DNA of 64,000 nt from Kordia sp965283645 (GTDB lineage: Bacteria > Bacteroidota > Bacteroidia > Flavobacteriales > Flavobacteriaceae): the NCBI RefSeq assembly GCF_965283645.1, contig NZ_CBDIPG010000001.1:4898001-4962000 (forward strand), written 5' to 3'. Of the stretch, positions 43,079-52,036 are shown piece after piece (position 1 is the stretch's first letter; each line of letters opens with the position of its first letter). The position numbers and the translations under genes are program-made. Below the pieces are notes generated by a model, which was given only the letters and a program-made list of their open reading frames with translations, searched no databases and was not told the origin of the DNA.

Positions 43079-45175
43079 CTAATTATTCTGAAGATAAACC
43101 CAACCTGTGTAAGTTTGTTCCAATAAAACGGTGTTTCCTGTTGTAATTGTGTCGTTTAAATAGAGTACGTAAAAGTATGTTCCTGTTGGAAGTTTATTAT
43201 TTTTTGGCGTTCCTCTGTTGGCAAAACCATTCCAACGACCTGTATTTCTATCACCAACAAATATTAGCGTTCCAAGTCTGTTATAAATGTGAATTTTGTG
43301 ATGTGGATGTGCTTCCAGGTTTAAAATATTAAAGACATCATTTTTACCATCACTATTTGGAGATAAGCCATTAGGAATATAAATTTCACAATCGTTTACA
43401 CGAATCTCAAAAGTAGTAGTGCTAATACATCCATTTGTATTTTCAACAGAAATATAAATTGTTTGCGGATTGGTGGTATTTTCAAAAGTTGTAGGATTTG
43501 TAATTTCATCTTGAAACGAGCCGTCAGAAGCTAGTGTTTCAAAATAAGTAAACGTGATATTTGATTCATTACTGATTGTAGTTTCGTTTGTTGTAAGATC
43601 AAATATTGAAATCTCAGTTGCATCAATGGTGCAAGCAATTAGGTTTTCGGGTTGATTTAGGATCGAACTTTCTAACAATACAATATCAAAGGTAGCAATT
43701 GTTCTACAGAATGTGATGCTATTTACAACTTCCATATAAATGGTTGCAGGATATGAATTGCTTTCATATGCCGTAGGATTCATGATTGGATTCATCATAT
43801 CCGAAGCATTATCAAACGTTTCATAATATTGGAATATCAATAAAGGATTGGTAAATAAATTTTCTTGTGATGTTAAATCGAATGCTAAATTCGGAGTATT
43901 ATCACACAATTCTAAAGTATTCAATTGTGGAACTTCTGGAGAAGTTGGCAAGGTTATATTTTCTATGGCAATATTATTATCCTCATTAATTTCATCAACG
44001 GTTCCTGCGCCAGTTCCATCATCATCAACCACAATAGTCAAATCAAACGGATTTGCAATACTTGCAGGAACTGTGAGCGTGATTGTTTGTTGCACATTTC
44101 CATCAATAGGAAGTGTGAGTTGTGTTGTTGCTGTAGTGAGTAATACGCCATCGGCATAAAAAGCAATAGGTGTATTTTGTGGCAAAGCCGCTGTACTATT
44201 TGTGTTGAAAATTGTATAATCAATTGTTAATTCTCTGGAATCGCATGTCGTTTCAATCTCGTCTATAGTAACGGTTGCATCAGGAAGTTGACTATTCAAA
44301 ACCGTGATAATATTATTAATCATCACAAAATCCTGACCAGAAGTAAGTGAAATTGTAGCTGTAGTATCTCCAATTGCAATATAATTTTGAATGCTGTAAA
44401 AATCAATATCCATATTATACAAATCAGAAGCGCCTGTAAAACTATTGGTGCCGTTGAAAGCGTTATTTGCAGGATTTAACGGAAAGTTTTCAATAATTGA
44501 TCCGTTAATACGCAACGATTCGTTCACACTTAACGAGCGATCACCTTCCCACGCAATAAAACCTATTTTTGCGCCCATATTATCAAATACATTGAGGTTT
44601 TCTAGTGTAATTTCTAACGCATCTGGCACACTTTCCAAACCATCATAAACATTCAATTGATTCAGCGGTAAGGAAGGATTTTCATAAATTACAGTAATTG
44701 CCCAACCACCAAAGTTCGTTCCTGTCGGGCAATACGGATTGATAACTGAGGTTAGATCAAATTCACTTACGGTATACAGTCCATTTCCTTGCGAACTTAC
44801 AATATCTGTAACATCAGCAAAAGCGGCGAAAAAAGTTCTATTTCCTGTTAAAGCGTCGCTAAAAGTTCTTGCGGCTGTAATAGGTATTCCGTTTAATTCA
44901 ATATCAAAATCACCATCGTCCGAACCTGCCCAATATAAATATGCAGCAACAATGGTTTGATCTGTATTTAGAAATAAGCTTGCGCTAGAACTGGTATTGA
45001 TTGTACAAATACCACCAGGACCATTTTCGGCTGTATTCATTGTATTTCCTAATGCGGTATAGTCGAAACGTCCGTTAAATTGCTGGAATAATGTAATATC
45101 TTGAGCAGTCGCTTTATATGTGTTGATAAAACAACCTAAAAATAGGAAAATACAGATGTACGTTAGCTTATTCAC
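43079..45175 (-). CDS. Surface protein: DUF3344-like head, CARDB-like region, T9SS type B tail
   Basis: An exported protein of about 698 residues. No ATG lies at the right place. GTG 45175 gives NKLTYICIFLFLGCFINTYKATAQ, a good signal peptide; a TTG at 45205 is the alternative. The first about 250 residues resemble a DUF3344-like beta sandwich (AAYLYWAGSDDGDFDIELNG). About 310-410 resembles CARDB (VVDDDGTGAGTVDEINEDNN). Two shorter repeats of the Asp/Cys module type follow, then the type B sorting domain (IYIPNGLSPNSDGKND...). The Asp-rich module is degenerate here compared with the neighbours. Likely a cell-surface protein of unknown ligand. Confidence 0.78.
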   Translation of the reverse strand: MNKLTYICIFLFLGCFINTYKATAQDITLFQQFNGRFDYTALGNTMNTAENGPGGICTINTSSSASLFLNTDQTIVAAYLYWAGSDDGDFDIELNGIPITAARTFSDALTGNRTFFAAFADVTDIVSSQGNGLYTVSEFDLTSVINPYCPTGTNFGGWAITVIYENPSLPLNQLNVYDGLESVPDALEITLENLNVFDNMGAKIGFIAWEGDRSLSVNESLRINGSIIENFPLNPANNAFNGTNSFTGASDLYNMDIDFYSIQNYIAIGDTTATISLTSGQDFVMINNIITVLNSQLPDATVTIDEIETTCDSRELTIDYTIFNTNSTAALPQNTPIAFYADGVLLTTATTQLTLPIDGNVQQTITLTVPASIANPFDLTIVVDDDGTGAGTVDEINEDNNIAIENITLPTSPEVPQLNTLELCDNTPNLAFDLTSQENLFTNPLLIFQYYETFDNASDMMNPIMNPTAYESNSYPATIYMEVVNSITFCRTIATFDIVLLESSILNQPENLIACTIDATEISIFDLTTNETTISNESNITFTYFETLASDGSFQDEITNPTTFENTTNPQTIYISVENTNGCISTTTFEIRVNDCEIYIPNGLSPNSDGKNDVFNILNLEAHPHHKIHIYNRLGTLIFVGDRNTGRWNGFANRGTPKNNKLPTGTYFYVLYLNDTITTGNTVLLEQTYTGWVYLQNN

Positions 45176-45218
45176 ATATAAATGATTAATGTTTGAAAGT
45201 AACAAAATCTTGTCGCAT

Positions 45219-45256
45219 AAAAAAACCGAAGGCTTAAAATGTCTTCGGTTTTTCTT
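45219..45256 (-). terminator. Terminator of the 2132-aa gene
   Basis: aaaaaccgaag and cttcggttttt arms run into a T tract on the minus strand. A near-copy ends the paralogous gene (51978-52012). Confidence 0.75.
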
Positions 45257-45373
45257 TGTTTTTTAATTTTGATGTCAATTACCTCATGTCAAGCACTTGA
45301 GTCATGTGTAAAGAATTCACATAAAATATAGCGATACTTCTCTGAGAATTTTAAATCTCGATTCTTGAGTACA

Positions 45374-48300
45374 TTATCTCTTCAATGTAAAATGATTGAT
45401 AAACTCTTTTGGTGTTCCATCAAATGGATCTACATATTCTACTCTAAACCAATAATCTGCTGATGGCATTGGAGTTCCGTTGTAGGTTCCATCCCAACCA
45501 GCTCCTGCTGGACTTATTTGTTTTAGAAGCTTTCCATATCTGTCAAAGATGTAAATCTTCGCTGCTGGCTGGTTCTGTAATCCGATAATATTCCATGTCG
45601 GATTGTAAGCATCTCCATTTGGAGTAAAGAACTCCATAAAGTCGATCAGTCCAAAAGTTCTTACCAGTTCTCCACATCCGTTGGAGTCTCTAACCGTGAT
45701 GGTATGTTGTCCTGGTTGTAAATCTGTAAAGATTCCATCTATTTGCCACTGTCCATCATCTAATTGATACTCATAACTTCCTGAACCACCTGATGCGGTT
45801 GCTGTGACAGTATGCGTATCTGAGAATGCTGGTGTGTTTACTGCAATATCCAAGGTTGTTGGCGCTGAAGAAGCTGTATAGGTTACACTATCATCAAAAG
45901 TACAATTGGTTGGATGATTCATATCGGTTACCGTTACACTATAAGTTCCTGCTTCGGTTACTTGTACCGTTGGCGTAGTTTCTGTTCCACTTGGTGTTGT
46001 CCATTGGTAGGTATAACCTGCTCCAAAATCGACTCCAATAGTTCTGATATCCAAGGCTTGTCCTGTAGCATCTACACACAGAATATCAGCTGCAGGTAAG
46101 GTAAATACAGGCAATGGATTTACTTGTAAGTTCACTAAGATTGGATCTGATAAACATCCCGTGATGGTTTGTCTAACACGTGCATAGAGCGTTTGTGGAT
46201 TGGACATGTTTACATACGTACTTGCATTTGCAATACTATTGCTGTCCATATCCGCATCGGTAGCACTTTCATAATACACCACTTCCATATCAGCTTGTCC
46301 ATTAATAATGGTTGTATCCAAACTTGTCAAATCAAAGGTTGCTGTGTCTTGATCTGTTTGATCATCTGCACATAACTCATAGGTATTTGGAGCAGTTGCC
46401 GTTGGAATTGGCTCAACACTGAGTTCTAGACTTGCAATGTTGTTGGAGTTGATACACTCAGTTGCAATATTCTCCACACGGATAAACACCGTTTGTGGAT
46501 CGGTGGCATTCTCAAATCCATTGACAAGTGCCGCTGTTCCTGCCAGCGCATCTGCCACCGTTGGATGATAAGTTACTGTAAAGGCTGCAAGATCTTGTGG
46601 CGCTTCTAATAGATTCAGTGAAGCTGTTACCACATCCCACTCAAACTGTCCTGTGTTATCATTGTCATATTCACAAAATACATATTCAAAAGTTGCACTA
46701 GTTAGTACTGGTAATGGATGCACAATCACAGGAAGTGCTACTACCTTGTAACAAGGTAGCATATTGCTATCAATCTGCAAATCACTCTCCACACGTACAT
46801 AAATAATTACCTCTCCATCAGTATTGGCAGTTGCCATATCAATACTATGCATGGTCGGATCAACAATGGCGTTTGTATCATCCATAGCATCTGTTTCGCT
46901 TGTGTGATAACTAACTGTTACATTGTTTTCATTATTTACAATCTCAGCTTCTGACAAAGTAAGATCGAATACTAAAATACCATCTGCATCATCGTCACAT
47001 TGAGTCAGTGGCTCAGGCATGGTATTAGGTGTTGGAATTGGAAGCACACGAAGTGTCATGGTGATATCAGTGGTACATCCTGCGCTGTTGGTGGCTCTGA
47101 TGTAGAGTGTTTGCGGGTTCTCCACATTTTGATACGCCGTTGGATCTACAATTGGTGTATCACTAGCTAGATCAGTAGCATTGGCATAATACGCAAGTGT
47201 TAAACTGGTATCGCCACCTGTGATTTCTAAATATTTCTCTGTCAGATCAAATGTTGTTAGCTCATCACTATCATCTCCACTTTCTGCATCATCACACAAT
47301 GCAAATGGTATGGGTTGTACCAGTACTGGTGGTCCTACCACAATGATATCAAAACGACCAATGGCAAAACATTCCGTAGTATTGTCTTCCAATCGTACCC
47401 AAATGGTTTGTTGATTGGCTACAATGTTGGTATAATCCGTTAGATTTACAATTGGATTGAGAGCATCTGCTGCATCTTGCTGACTCTCATGATAACTCAG
47501 CGTGAAATCACTTGGTGTTTGAGTTCCATAGATTTCTGTTTGGGTCTGGGTCAGATCAAACATATCAAAACCATCCAAACTATCAGCATCATCACACGCT
47601 TCTATATCTGTAATCACGAGTGGCAATACTGGAATTGGCGTTACGGTAAGTTGTAACGGCGTCACGGTAAAACAACCTGTAATAGTATTGGTAGCAAGTA
47701 CATAAATTTCTTGGCTATCCATCATGATATTCGTGTACGGACTTGCCAGTGGAAATAGGTTCTGCTGTGCATCAGCCAGTGTTTCATGGAAACTATACAC
47801 CACATCGGGTTCATTGTTGATGATATCGTTTACTAAATCATCCAAATCAAAGAGTTGGAATCCATCATTGTCCTCATCACAGATATCAGCCACTAACATT
47901 CCGTTAGGGTTTAGTGTTGGACTTGGCAGTGGATTGACACTGATGTCAAAAGTGATGGTGTTTTCACAACCTGTGGTATCATTGGTGGCTTTTACAAAGA
48001 TGGTTTGCACTCCAAGCTCTGTATTGCTATACATACTTGGATTGGCAATTGGCGTGTCACTAGCTAGATCAGCCATATTGGCGTAATAGTCAAGACTAAT
48101 TCCAGGTGCGCTGTTTAGTAAATCTTCTGAGAGTGATGTTAGATCAAATACTTCAACACCATCATTAAGCGAAACGGCATCACAGAGTTCCAGTCCTGAT
48201 AATTGTACCAATGTTGGTAATTCATTGACAATTAACGTTAGGTTGGTTACCGTAAAACAGCCAGTGGCTAAATCCTCCACACGCACCCAAATGATTTGTG

Positions 48301-48683
48301 GACTTGGTGGAATGTTGCTATAGGCGTTTGTGTTGTTGATCTCGCCTGCGTTAGTTCCTGCAATAGCATTTGCTTGTGTGTTGTAATAACGAACATTGTG
48401 AGTTAACGGATCTTCTCCGTTTAGAATGTCTGGTTCACTTTGCGTTAGATCAAACTGAGCAATACCATCGGTATCAGCATCACACTCGGCAAGAAGCGTG
48501 GCATCCATAGCGGCAATCTCTGGTGAATCGTGAACAATCAAATCAAGTGGTACGACATTGAAACATCCCGTAAGGACATTTTCAACACGTACATATATTG
48601 TTTGGTTATAGGCGTTGATGTTGGTGTAACTATCTGCCAATACATTGACATTGTTATCCGCATCTTCTGGTGTTTCGTGATAG
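45374..48683 (-). repeat. 3.3-kb near-identical block, copy 1
   Basis: This 3' part of the 2132-aa gene aligns with 52037-55346 at a constant offset of 6663 bp with no indel. Encoded proteins differ at about 11 positions over some 1100 residues. At the far edge (about 48680 / 55343) identity falls suddenly: both copies still encode LEYCDTDNDGFGIFDI but with different codons. Confidence 0.9.
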
Positions 48684-51600
48684 GTGACAGCAATATTAGT
48701 GGTAACTCCACCTGTTACTTGATTTTCCGTACTTCTGATATCGAAAATACCGAAACCGTCGTTATCTGTATCACAATATTCTAACGGTGTTATTGGAAAA
48801 ACTGTAGGCGCATCTTCAACAGAGATTACTAAAGAAGTTGTGACAAAACAACTTAAGTTTCCAGTTTCTACACGCACATATACCGTTTGCGGATTGCTAG
48901 TGTTTGTGTAAGGAATTGTTAATGGATTTAGATCGTTATTGGCATCAGTTTGTGTTAAATAATATTGCACTGAAAACCCAGGTTGATTGTTAACAATTTC
49001 AGCATTTTTTACATTTAAATCTACAGCAGTGAAACCATCAGATATTTCATCATCACAGACAATTAGATCGCTTGGCATGGTAACAATTGGAGGAATATCG
49101 AATAATAAATCAAACATAGTTGTATCATAACAACTGTTTCCAGCTTGTGTACTTTCTATTCGCACAAAAACTGTTTCAGCATTTGAACCATTGTACATTG
49201 TTGAAAGTGGATTTACATTATTATCAGCATCAAATTGATTGTTGTGAAATGTGATGTTGAGATCTGCCGCATTTTGAGTTCCTAAGACATCAGGTTCTTG
49301 CAATGAAAGATCAAAAATTTCAGTTCCATTATTGTCAAAATCACAAACAATCATATCGTTTGGTTGATTAGCTATTGGTTGCGTGTTTACACAGACTTCA
49401 AAACTAGTAGTGTCGAAACAAGTTGTGTTTACATCATTTTCTATACGCACATATATTCTTTCACATTGTGCCATGTTTGTGTATGGAAACATCAATGCAT
49501 TTGTGTCATCATCAGCGTCTGTTTGACTTGGATAATAGTTTACAGAAAACTGAGAAGGATCAAGAGTCCCAAGTACAATTGTATTCAGGTTTGTGAAATC
49601 GAAAGCATTTACACCATCATTCGAATCATCATCACATATATTAAAATCAGCGATTGTGTTTGCTATTGGAATTTCATTTAATAGTAATTGGAAAGACGTT
49701 GTAGCAATACAATCATTTCCAGCTTCAGTACTTTCAATTCGAACAAAAATAATTTCATTATTCGAACCTGTATGCATTGTCGGAAGAGGATTAACATCAT
49801 TAATAGCATCTAGTTGGGCAGCATGGAAAGTGATATTGAAATCCATAGCATTTTGCGTTCCTAAGATATCAGGCTCTTGCAGAGAAAGATTAAAGGTTTC
49901 TGTTCCGTCATTTCCAATATCACATAAAATTATATCATTCGGTTGGTTCGCAATTGGCTGTGTATTTACACAAATTTGGAAATCAGTTGTTTCGTAACAC
50001 ACAGGATTGTCATCATTTTCTATTCGAACGAATATTTGCTCGCACTGTGTCGTGTTTGTATATGGAAATGTTAATGCGTTTGTATCATTATCAGCATCTA
50101 ATTGACTAGTGTAATAGGTTACAGAAAACTGGTTCAGATCTTGCGTTCCTAAAACCGTAGTATTAAGTGTTGTAAAGTCGAAAATAGCAATGTCATCATT
50201 TGAAGAATCATCACAAACATTGATGTCGGCTACAGGATTTGCTATAGGAGTTTCATTTAGAAATAATTGAAAAGACGTTATCGCAAAACAATCATTTCCA
50301 ACTTCAGTACTTTCAACTCTAATAAATATAAATTCATTATCCGAACCTGTATGCATTATCGGAAGTGGATTTGCATCATTTAACGCATCTACTTGTGAAG
50401 CATGAAAAGTGATATTGACATCCGCAGCATTTTGTGTTCCTAATATATCCGGTTCTTGCAATGCGAGATTGTAGACTTCAGTTCCATCATTTCCAACATC
50501 ACATGCTACCATATTATTTGGTTGATTGGCATTTGGTTGACTATTTACACAGATTTCAAAACTCGTTGTATCATAACAAGATACATTTGTGTTATTCTGA
50601 ACACGAACAAATATTTGTTCACATAAATCGGTGTTTGTGTATGGAAATGTTAATGGATTTAAATTTCCAATGGCATCAGAAAGACTTAGGTGATATGATA
50701 CATCATACACATTAGAATCTTGCGTACCCAACACATCACTGTTTAGATTTGTAAAGTTAAAAGCAACAGCTCCATCGTTTGTAAGGTCGTCACAAACAGC
50801 AAAATCACTTATAGAATTCGCAACAGGTGGCGAATCAATTGTAATGGTAAAACTTTCCTGAATTATTTCAGCACAACTATTTGTAATACTTACTGTATAT
50901 GTTGTGGTAGCTGTTGGACTAAATGTAGGGTTTGGAATTGTAGGATTGCTCACTCCTATAATTGGCGTCCATGTATATGTAGTTGCTCCTGTAACTGTTG
51001 CATCAACAGAATCAACAATGTTTCCAGAGCAAATATTTTGATCGTTTAACGATAGAGAATTTGCAAACGACACATAATCAAAACAAACCCGTTGTAAGTT
51101 TGCGGCTCCTCCAGTAGATCCTGTAAAGCCAAAATATGCATCACTAATTCCTGAAAAAATATTATTTACAACATCTCCAGTGTATGAAAGTCGCAACGCG
51201 CAATCAAAATATACATCAAGCGTATTGGTTACTGCTGTCCATTCGATTCGAATAATATGCTCAGCGCCATCTTCAATATTTGTGGTTGTGGCTGAAGCTT
51301 GTACTGGTCCTGCTAGGTTTGTTCCTGCATTATGATTATTTACACCTGTACTTATGATAGCAAGATGATCAAAAAACGGATCCCCTAAATCGTTATTTTG
51401 CCAAGTGTCAAATTCGACTGCTAATGAGCTTCCTATTCCTTCATAGCCCATTCCACCTCCTAAATTCCCAATTTGGGGAGTTGGATTATTTTTTAAGATA
51501 AACACAATTCCGTCAGCTCCATTGGCATCATTTGTTCCAAAAAAACCTCTAAACTCAATAACAAAATCACTTGTCATATCAATTGGAGTACCTGACCAAA

Positions 51601-51772
51601 CGGCTCCAGATTGGTTATTTATATTTTCTGTAATTTCGAAACAGTCACCTCCGATATCATTAGCGTCTCCAATTAATGAAGGCATCAACTGCGCATGAAG
51701 TTGACAGCTACATAGTATAAAAATTACTAAAAAACTTTTTAGAATAGAGTTGATTTTTCTGTTTAAAGTCAT
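45374..51772 (-). CDS. Giant surface protein: L-type lectin head, 16 Asp-rich repeats, T9SS type B tail
   Basis: An exported protein of about 2132 residues. The start ATG 51772 (MTLNRKINSILKSFLVIF...) gives a signal peptide ending QLHAQ. The longer open frame to 51883 would only add a non-signal stretch containing a relic of another C-terminus. A legume-lectin-like domain follows (about 30-235; GADGIVFILKN, LAVEFDTWQNND), so sugar binding is likely. Then come an Ig-like domain, 16 Asp/Cys repeats, a PKD-like segment and the type B sorting domain (FFTPNGDAYNPTW...). Repeats 1-6 are three tandem copies of a 193-aa pair. The last 3.3 kb is nearly identical to the neighbour gene at 52037. Confidence 0.9.
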   Translation of the reverse strand: MTLNRKINSILKSFLVIFILCSCQLHAQLMPSLIGDANDIGGDCFEITENINNQSGAVWSGTPIDMTSDFVIEFRGFFGTNDANGADGIVFILKNNPTPQIGNLGGGMGYEGIGSSLAVEFDTWQNNDLGDPFFDHLAIISTGVNNHNAGTNLAGPVQASATTTNIEDGAEHIIRIEWTAVTNTLDVYFDCALRLSYTGDVVNNIFSGISDAYFGFTGSTGGAANLQRVCFDYVSFANSLSLNDQNICSGNIVDSVDATVTGATTYTWTPIIGVSNPTIPNPTFSPTATTTYTVSITNSCAEIIQESFTITIDSPPVANSISDFAVCDDLTNDGAVAFNFTNLNSDVLGTQDSNVYDVSYHLSLSDAIGNLNPLTFPYTNTDLCEQIFVRVQNNTNVSCYDTTSFEICVNSQPNANQPNNMVACDVGNDGTEVYNLALQEPDILGTQNAADVNITFHASQVDALNDANPLPIMHTGSDNEFIFIRVESTEVGNDCFAITSFQLFLNETPIANPVADINVCDDSSNDDIAIFDFTTLNTTVLGTQDLNQFSVTYYTSQLDADNDTNALTFPYTNTTQCEQIFVRIENDDNPVCYETTDFQICVNTQPIANQPNDIILCDIGNDGTETFNLSLQEPDILGTQNAMDFNITFHAAQLDAINDVNPLPTMHTGSNNEIIFVRIESTEAGNDCIATTSFQLLLNEIPIANTIADFNICDDDSNDGVNAFDFTNLNTIVLGTLDPSQFSVNYYPSQTDADDDTNALMFPYTNMAQCERIYVRIENDVNTTCFDTTSFEVCVNTQPIANQPNDMIVCDFDNNGTEIFDLSLQEPDVLGTQNAADLNITFHNNQFDADNNVNPLSTMYNGSNAETVFVRIESTQAGNSCYDTTMFDLLFDIPPIVTMPSDLIVCDDEISDGFTAVDLNVKNAEIVNNQPGFSVQYYLTQTDANNDLNPLTIPYTNTSNPQTVYVRVETGNLSCFVTTSLVISVEDAPTVFPITPLEYCDTDNDGFGIFDIRSTENQVTGGVTTNIAVTYHETPEDADNNVNVLADSYTNINAYNQTIYVRVENVLTGCFNVVPLDLIVHDSPEIAAMDATLLAECDADTDGIAQFDLTQSEPDILNGEDPLTHNVRYYNTQANAIAGTNAGEINNTNAYSNIPPSPQIIWVRVEDLATGCFTVTNLTLIVNELPTLVQLSGLELCDAVSLNDGVEVFDLTSLSEDLLNSAPGISLDYYANMADLASDTPIANPSMYSNTELGVQTIFVKATNDTTGCENTITFDISVNPLPSPTLNPNGMLVADICDEDNDGFQLFDLDDLVNDIINNEPDVVYSFHETLADAQQNLFPLASPYTNIMMDSQEIYVLATNTITGCFTVTPLQLTVTPIPVLPLVITDIEACDDADSLDGFDMFDLTQTQTEIYGTQTPSDFTLSYHESQQDAADALNPIVNLTDYTNIVANQQTIWVRLEDNTTECFAIGRFDIIVVGPPVLVQPIPFALCDDAESGDDSDELTTFDLTEKYLEITGGDTSLTLAYYANATDLASDTPIVDPTAYQNVENPQTLYIRATNSAGCTTDITMTLRVLPIPTPNTMPEPLTQCDDDADGILVFDLTLSEAEIVNNENNVTVSYHTSETDAMDDTNAIVDPTMHSIDMATANTDGEVIIYVRVESDLQIDSNMLPCYKVVALPVIVHPLPVLTSATFEYVFCEYDNDNTGQFEWDVVTASLNLLEAPQDLAAFTVTYHPTVADALAGTAALVNGFENATDPQTVFIRVENIATECINSNNIASLELSVEPIPTATAPNTYELCADDQTDQDTATFDLTSLDTTIINGQADMEVVYYESATDADMDSNSIANASTYVNMSNPQTLYARVRQTITGCLSDPILVNLQVNPLPVFTLPAADILCVDATGQALDIRTIGVDFGAGYTYQWTTPSGTETTPTVQVTEAGTYSVTVTDMNHPTNCTFDDSVTYTASSAPTTLDIAVNTPAFSDTHTVTATASGGSGSYEYQLDDGQWQIDGIFTDLQPGQHTITVRDSNGCGELVRTFGLIDFMEFFTPNGDAYNPTWNIIGLQNQPAAKIYIFDRYGKLLKQISPAGAGWDGTYNGTPMPSADYWFRVEYVDPFDGTPKEFINHFTLKR
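49083..50821 (-). repeat. Three tandem copies of a 579-bp coding unit
   Basis: Within the lectin-headed gene, matching codons recur at 50819, 50240 and 49661, exactly 579 bp (193 aa) apart. Each unit is a pair of Asp/Cys repeats: one with FDFTNLN and a TxxCEQIFVRxEN, then one with ANQPND and LQEPDILGTQN. Copies differ by many substitutions. Confidence 0.85.
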
Positions 51773-51779
51773 TGTCTTA

Positions 51780-51787
51780 CAAATATA
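51780..51787 (-). promoter_or_regulatory. -7 element immediately before the lectin-headed gene
   Basis: TATATTTG on the minus strand, then seven bases and ATG 51772: a nearly leaderless transcript. It supports ATG 51772 over the upstream frame. Confidence 0.5.
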
Positions 51788-51805
51788 TAAAGCAAATATG
51801 CTAAT

Positions 51806-51842
51806 TAATCTCTTTAATGTAAAATGATTGATCGATTCTTTT
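51806..51842 (-). pseudogene. Relic of a sorting-domain C-terminus (INHFTLKR tail)
   Basis: About 37 bp upstream of the lectin-headed gene matches the 3' ends of both large paralogues (45373-45410; 52036-52073), encoding INHFTLKR plus a few residues, with one inserted base in the stop region. It is the remains of a third or exchanged 3' end. Confidence 0.7.
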
Positions 51843-51977
51843 ATGAGTTCATTTTTGGTATAAATAGAAGAATAAAGCCTCAAATTCTATATACATAACA
51901 ATTAGAACACCTTAAATCCGACGTTTAACGCGAAAGTGATTTTTTAAAGAATGTATAAGGCTGTTTAATTTACAGCA

Positions 51978-52012
51978 CAAAAAAACCGAAAACATTTTGT
52001 CTTCGGTTTTTC
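51978..52012 (-). terminator. Terminator of the 2227-aa gene
   Basis: aaaaaccgaa and ttcggttttt arms run into T residues on the minus strand, 25 bp past the stop. Confidence 0.75.
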
Positions 52013-52036
52013 TTTGTTTTTTTATTTCTGTGTACA

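Noticed and set aside
51773..51883. N-terminal extension of the lectin-headed protein
   Set aside because: It carries a relic of a sorting-domain tail, lacks a signal peptide at its start, and includes the -7 box; ATG 51772 gives a proper signal peptide.
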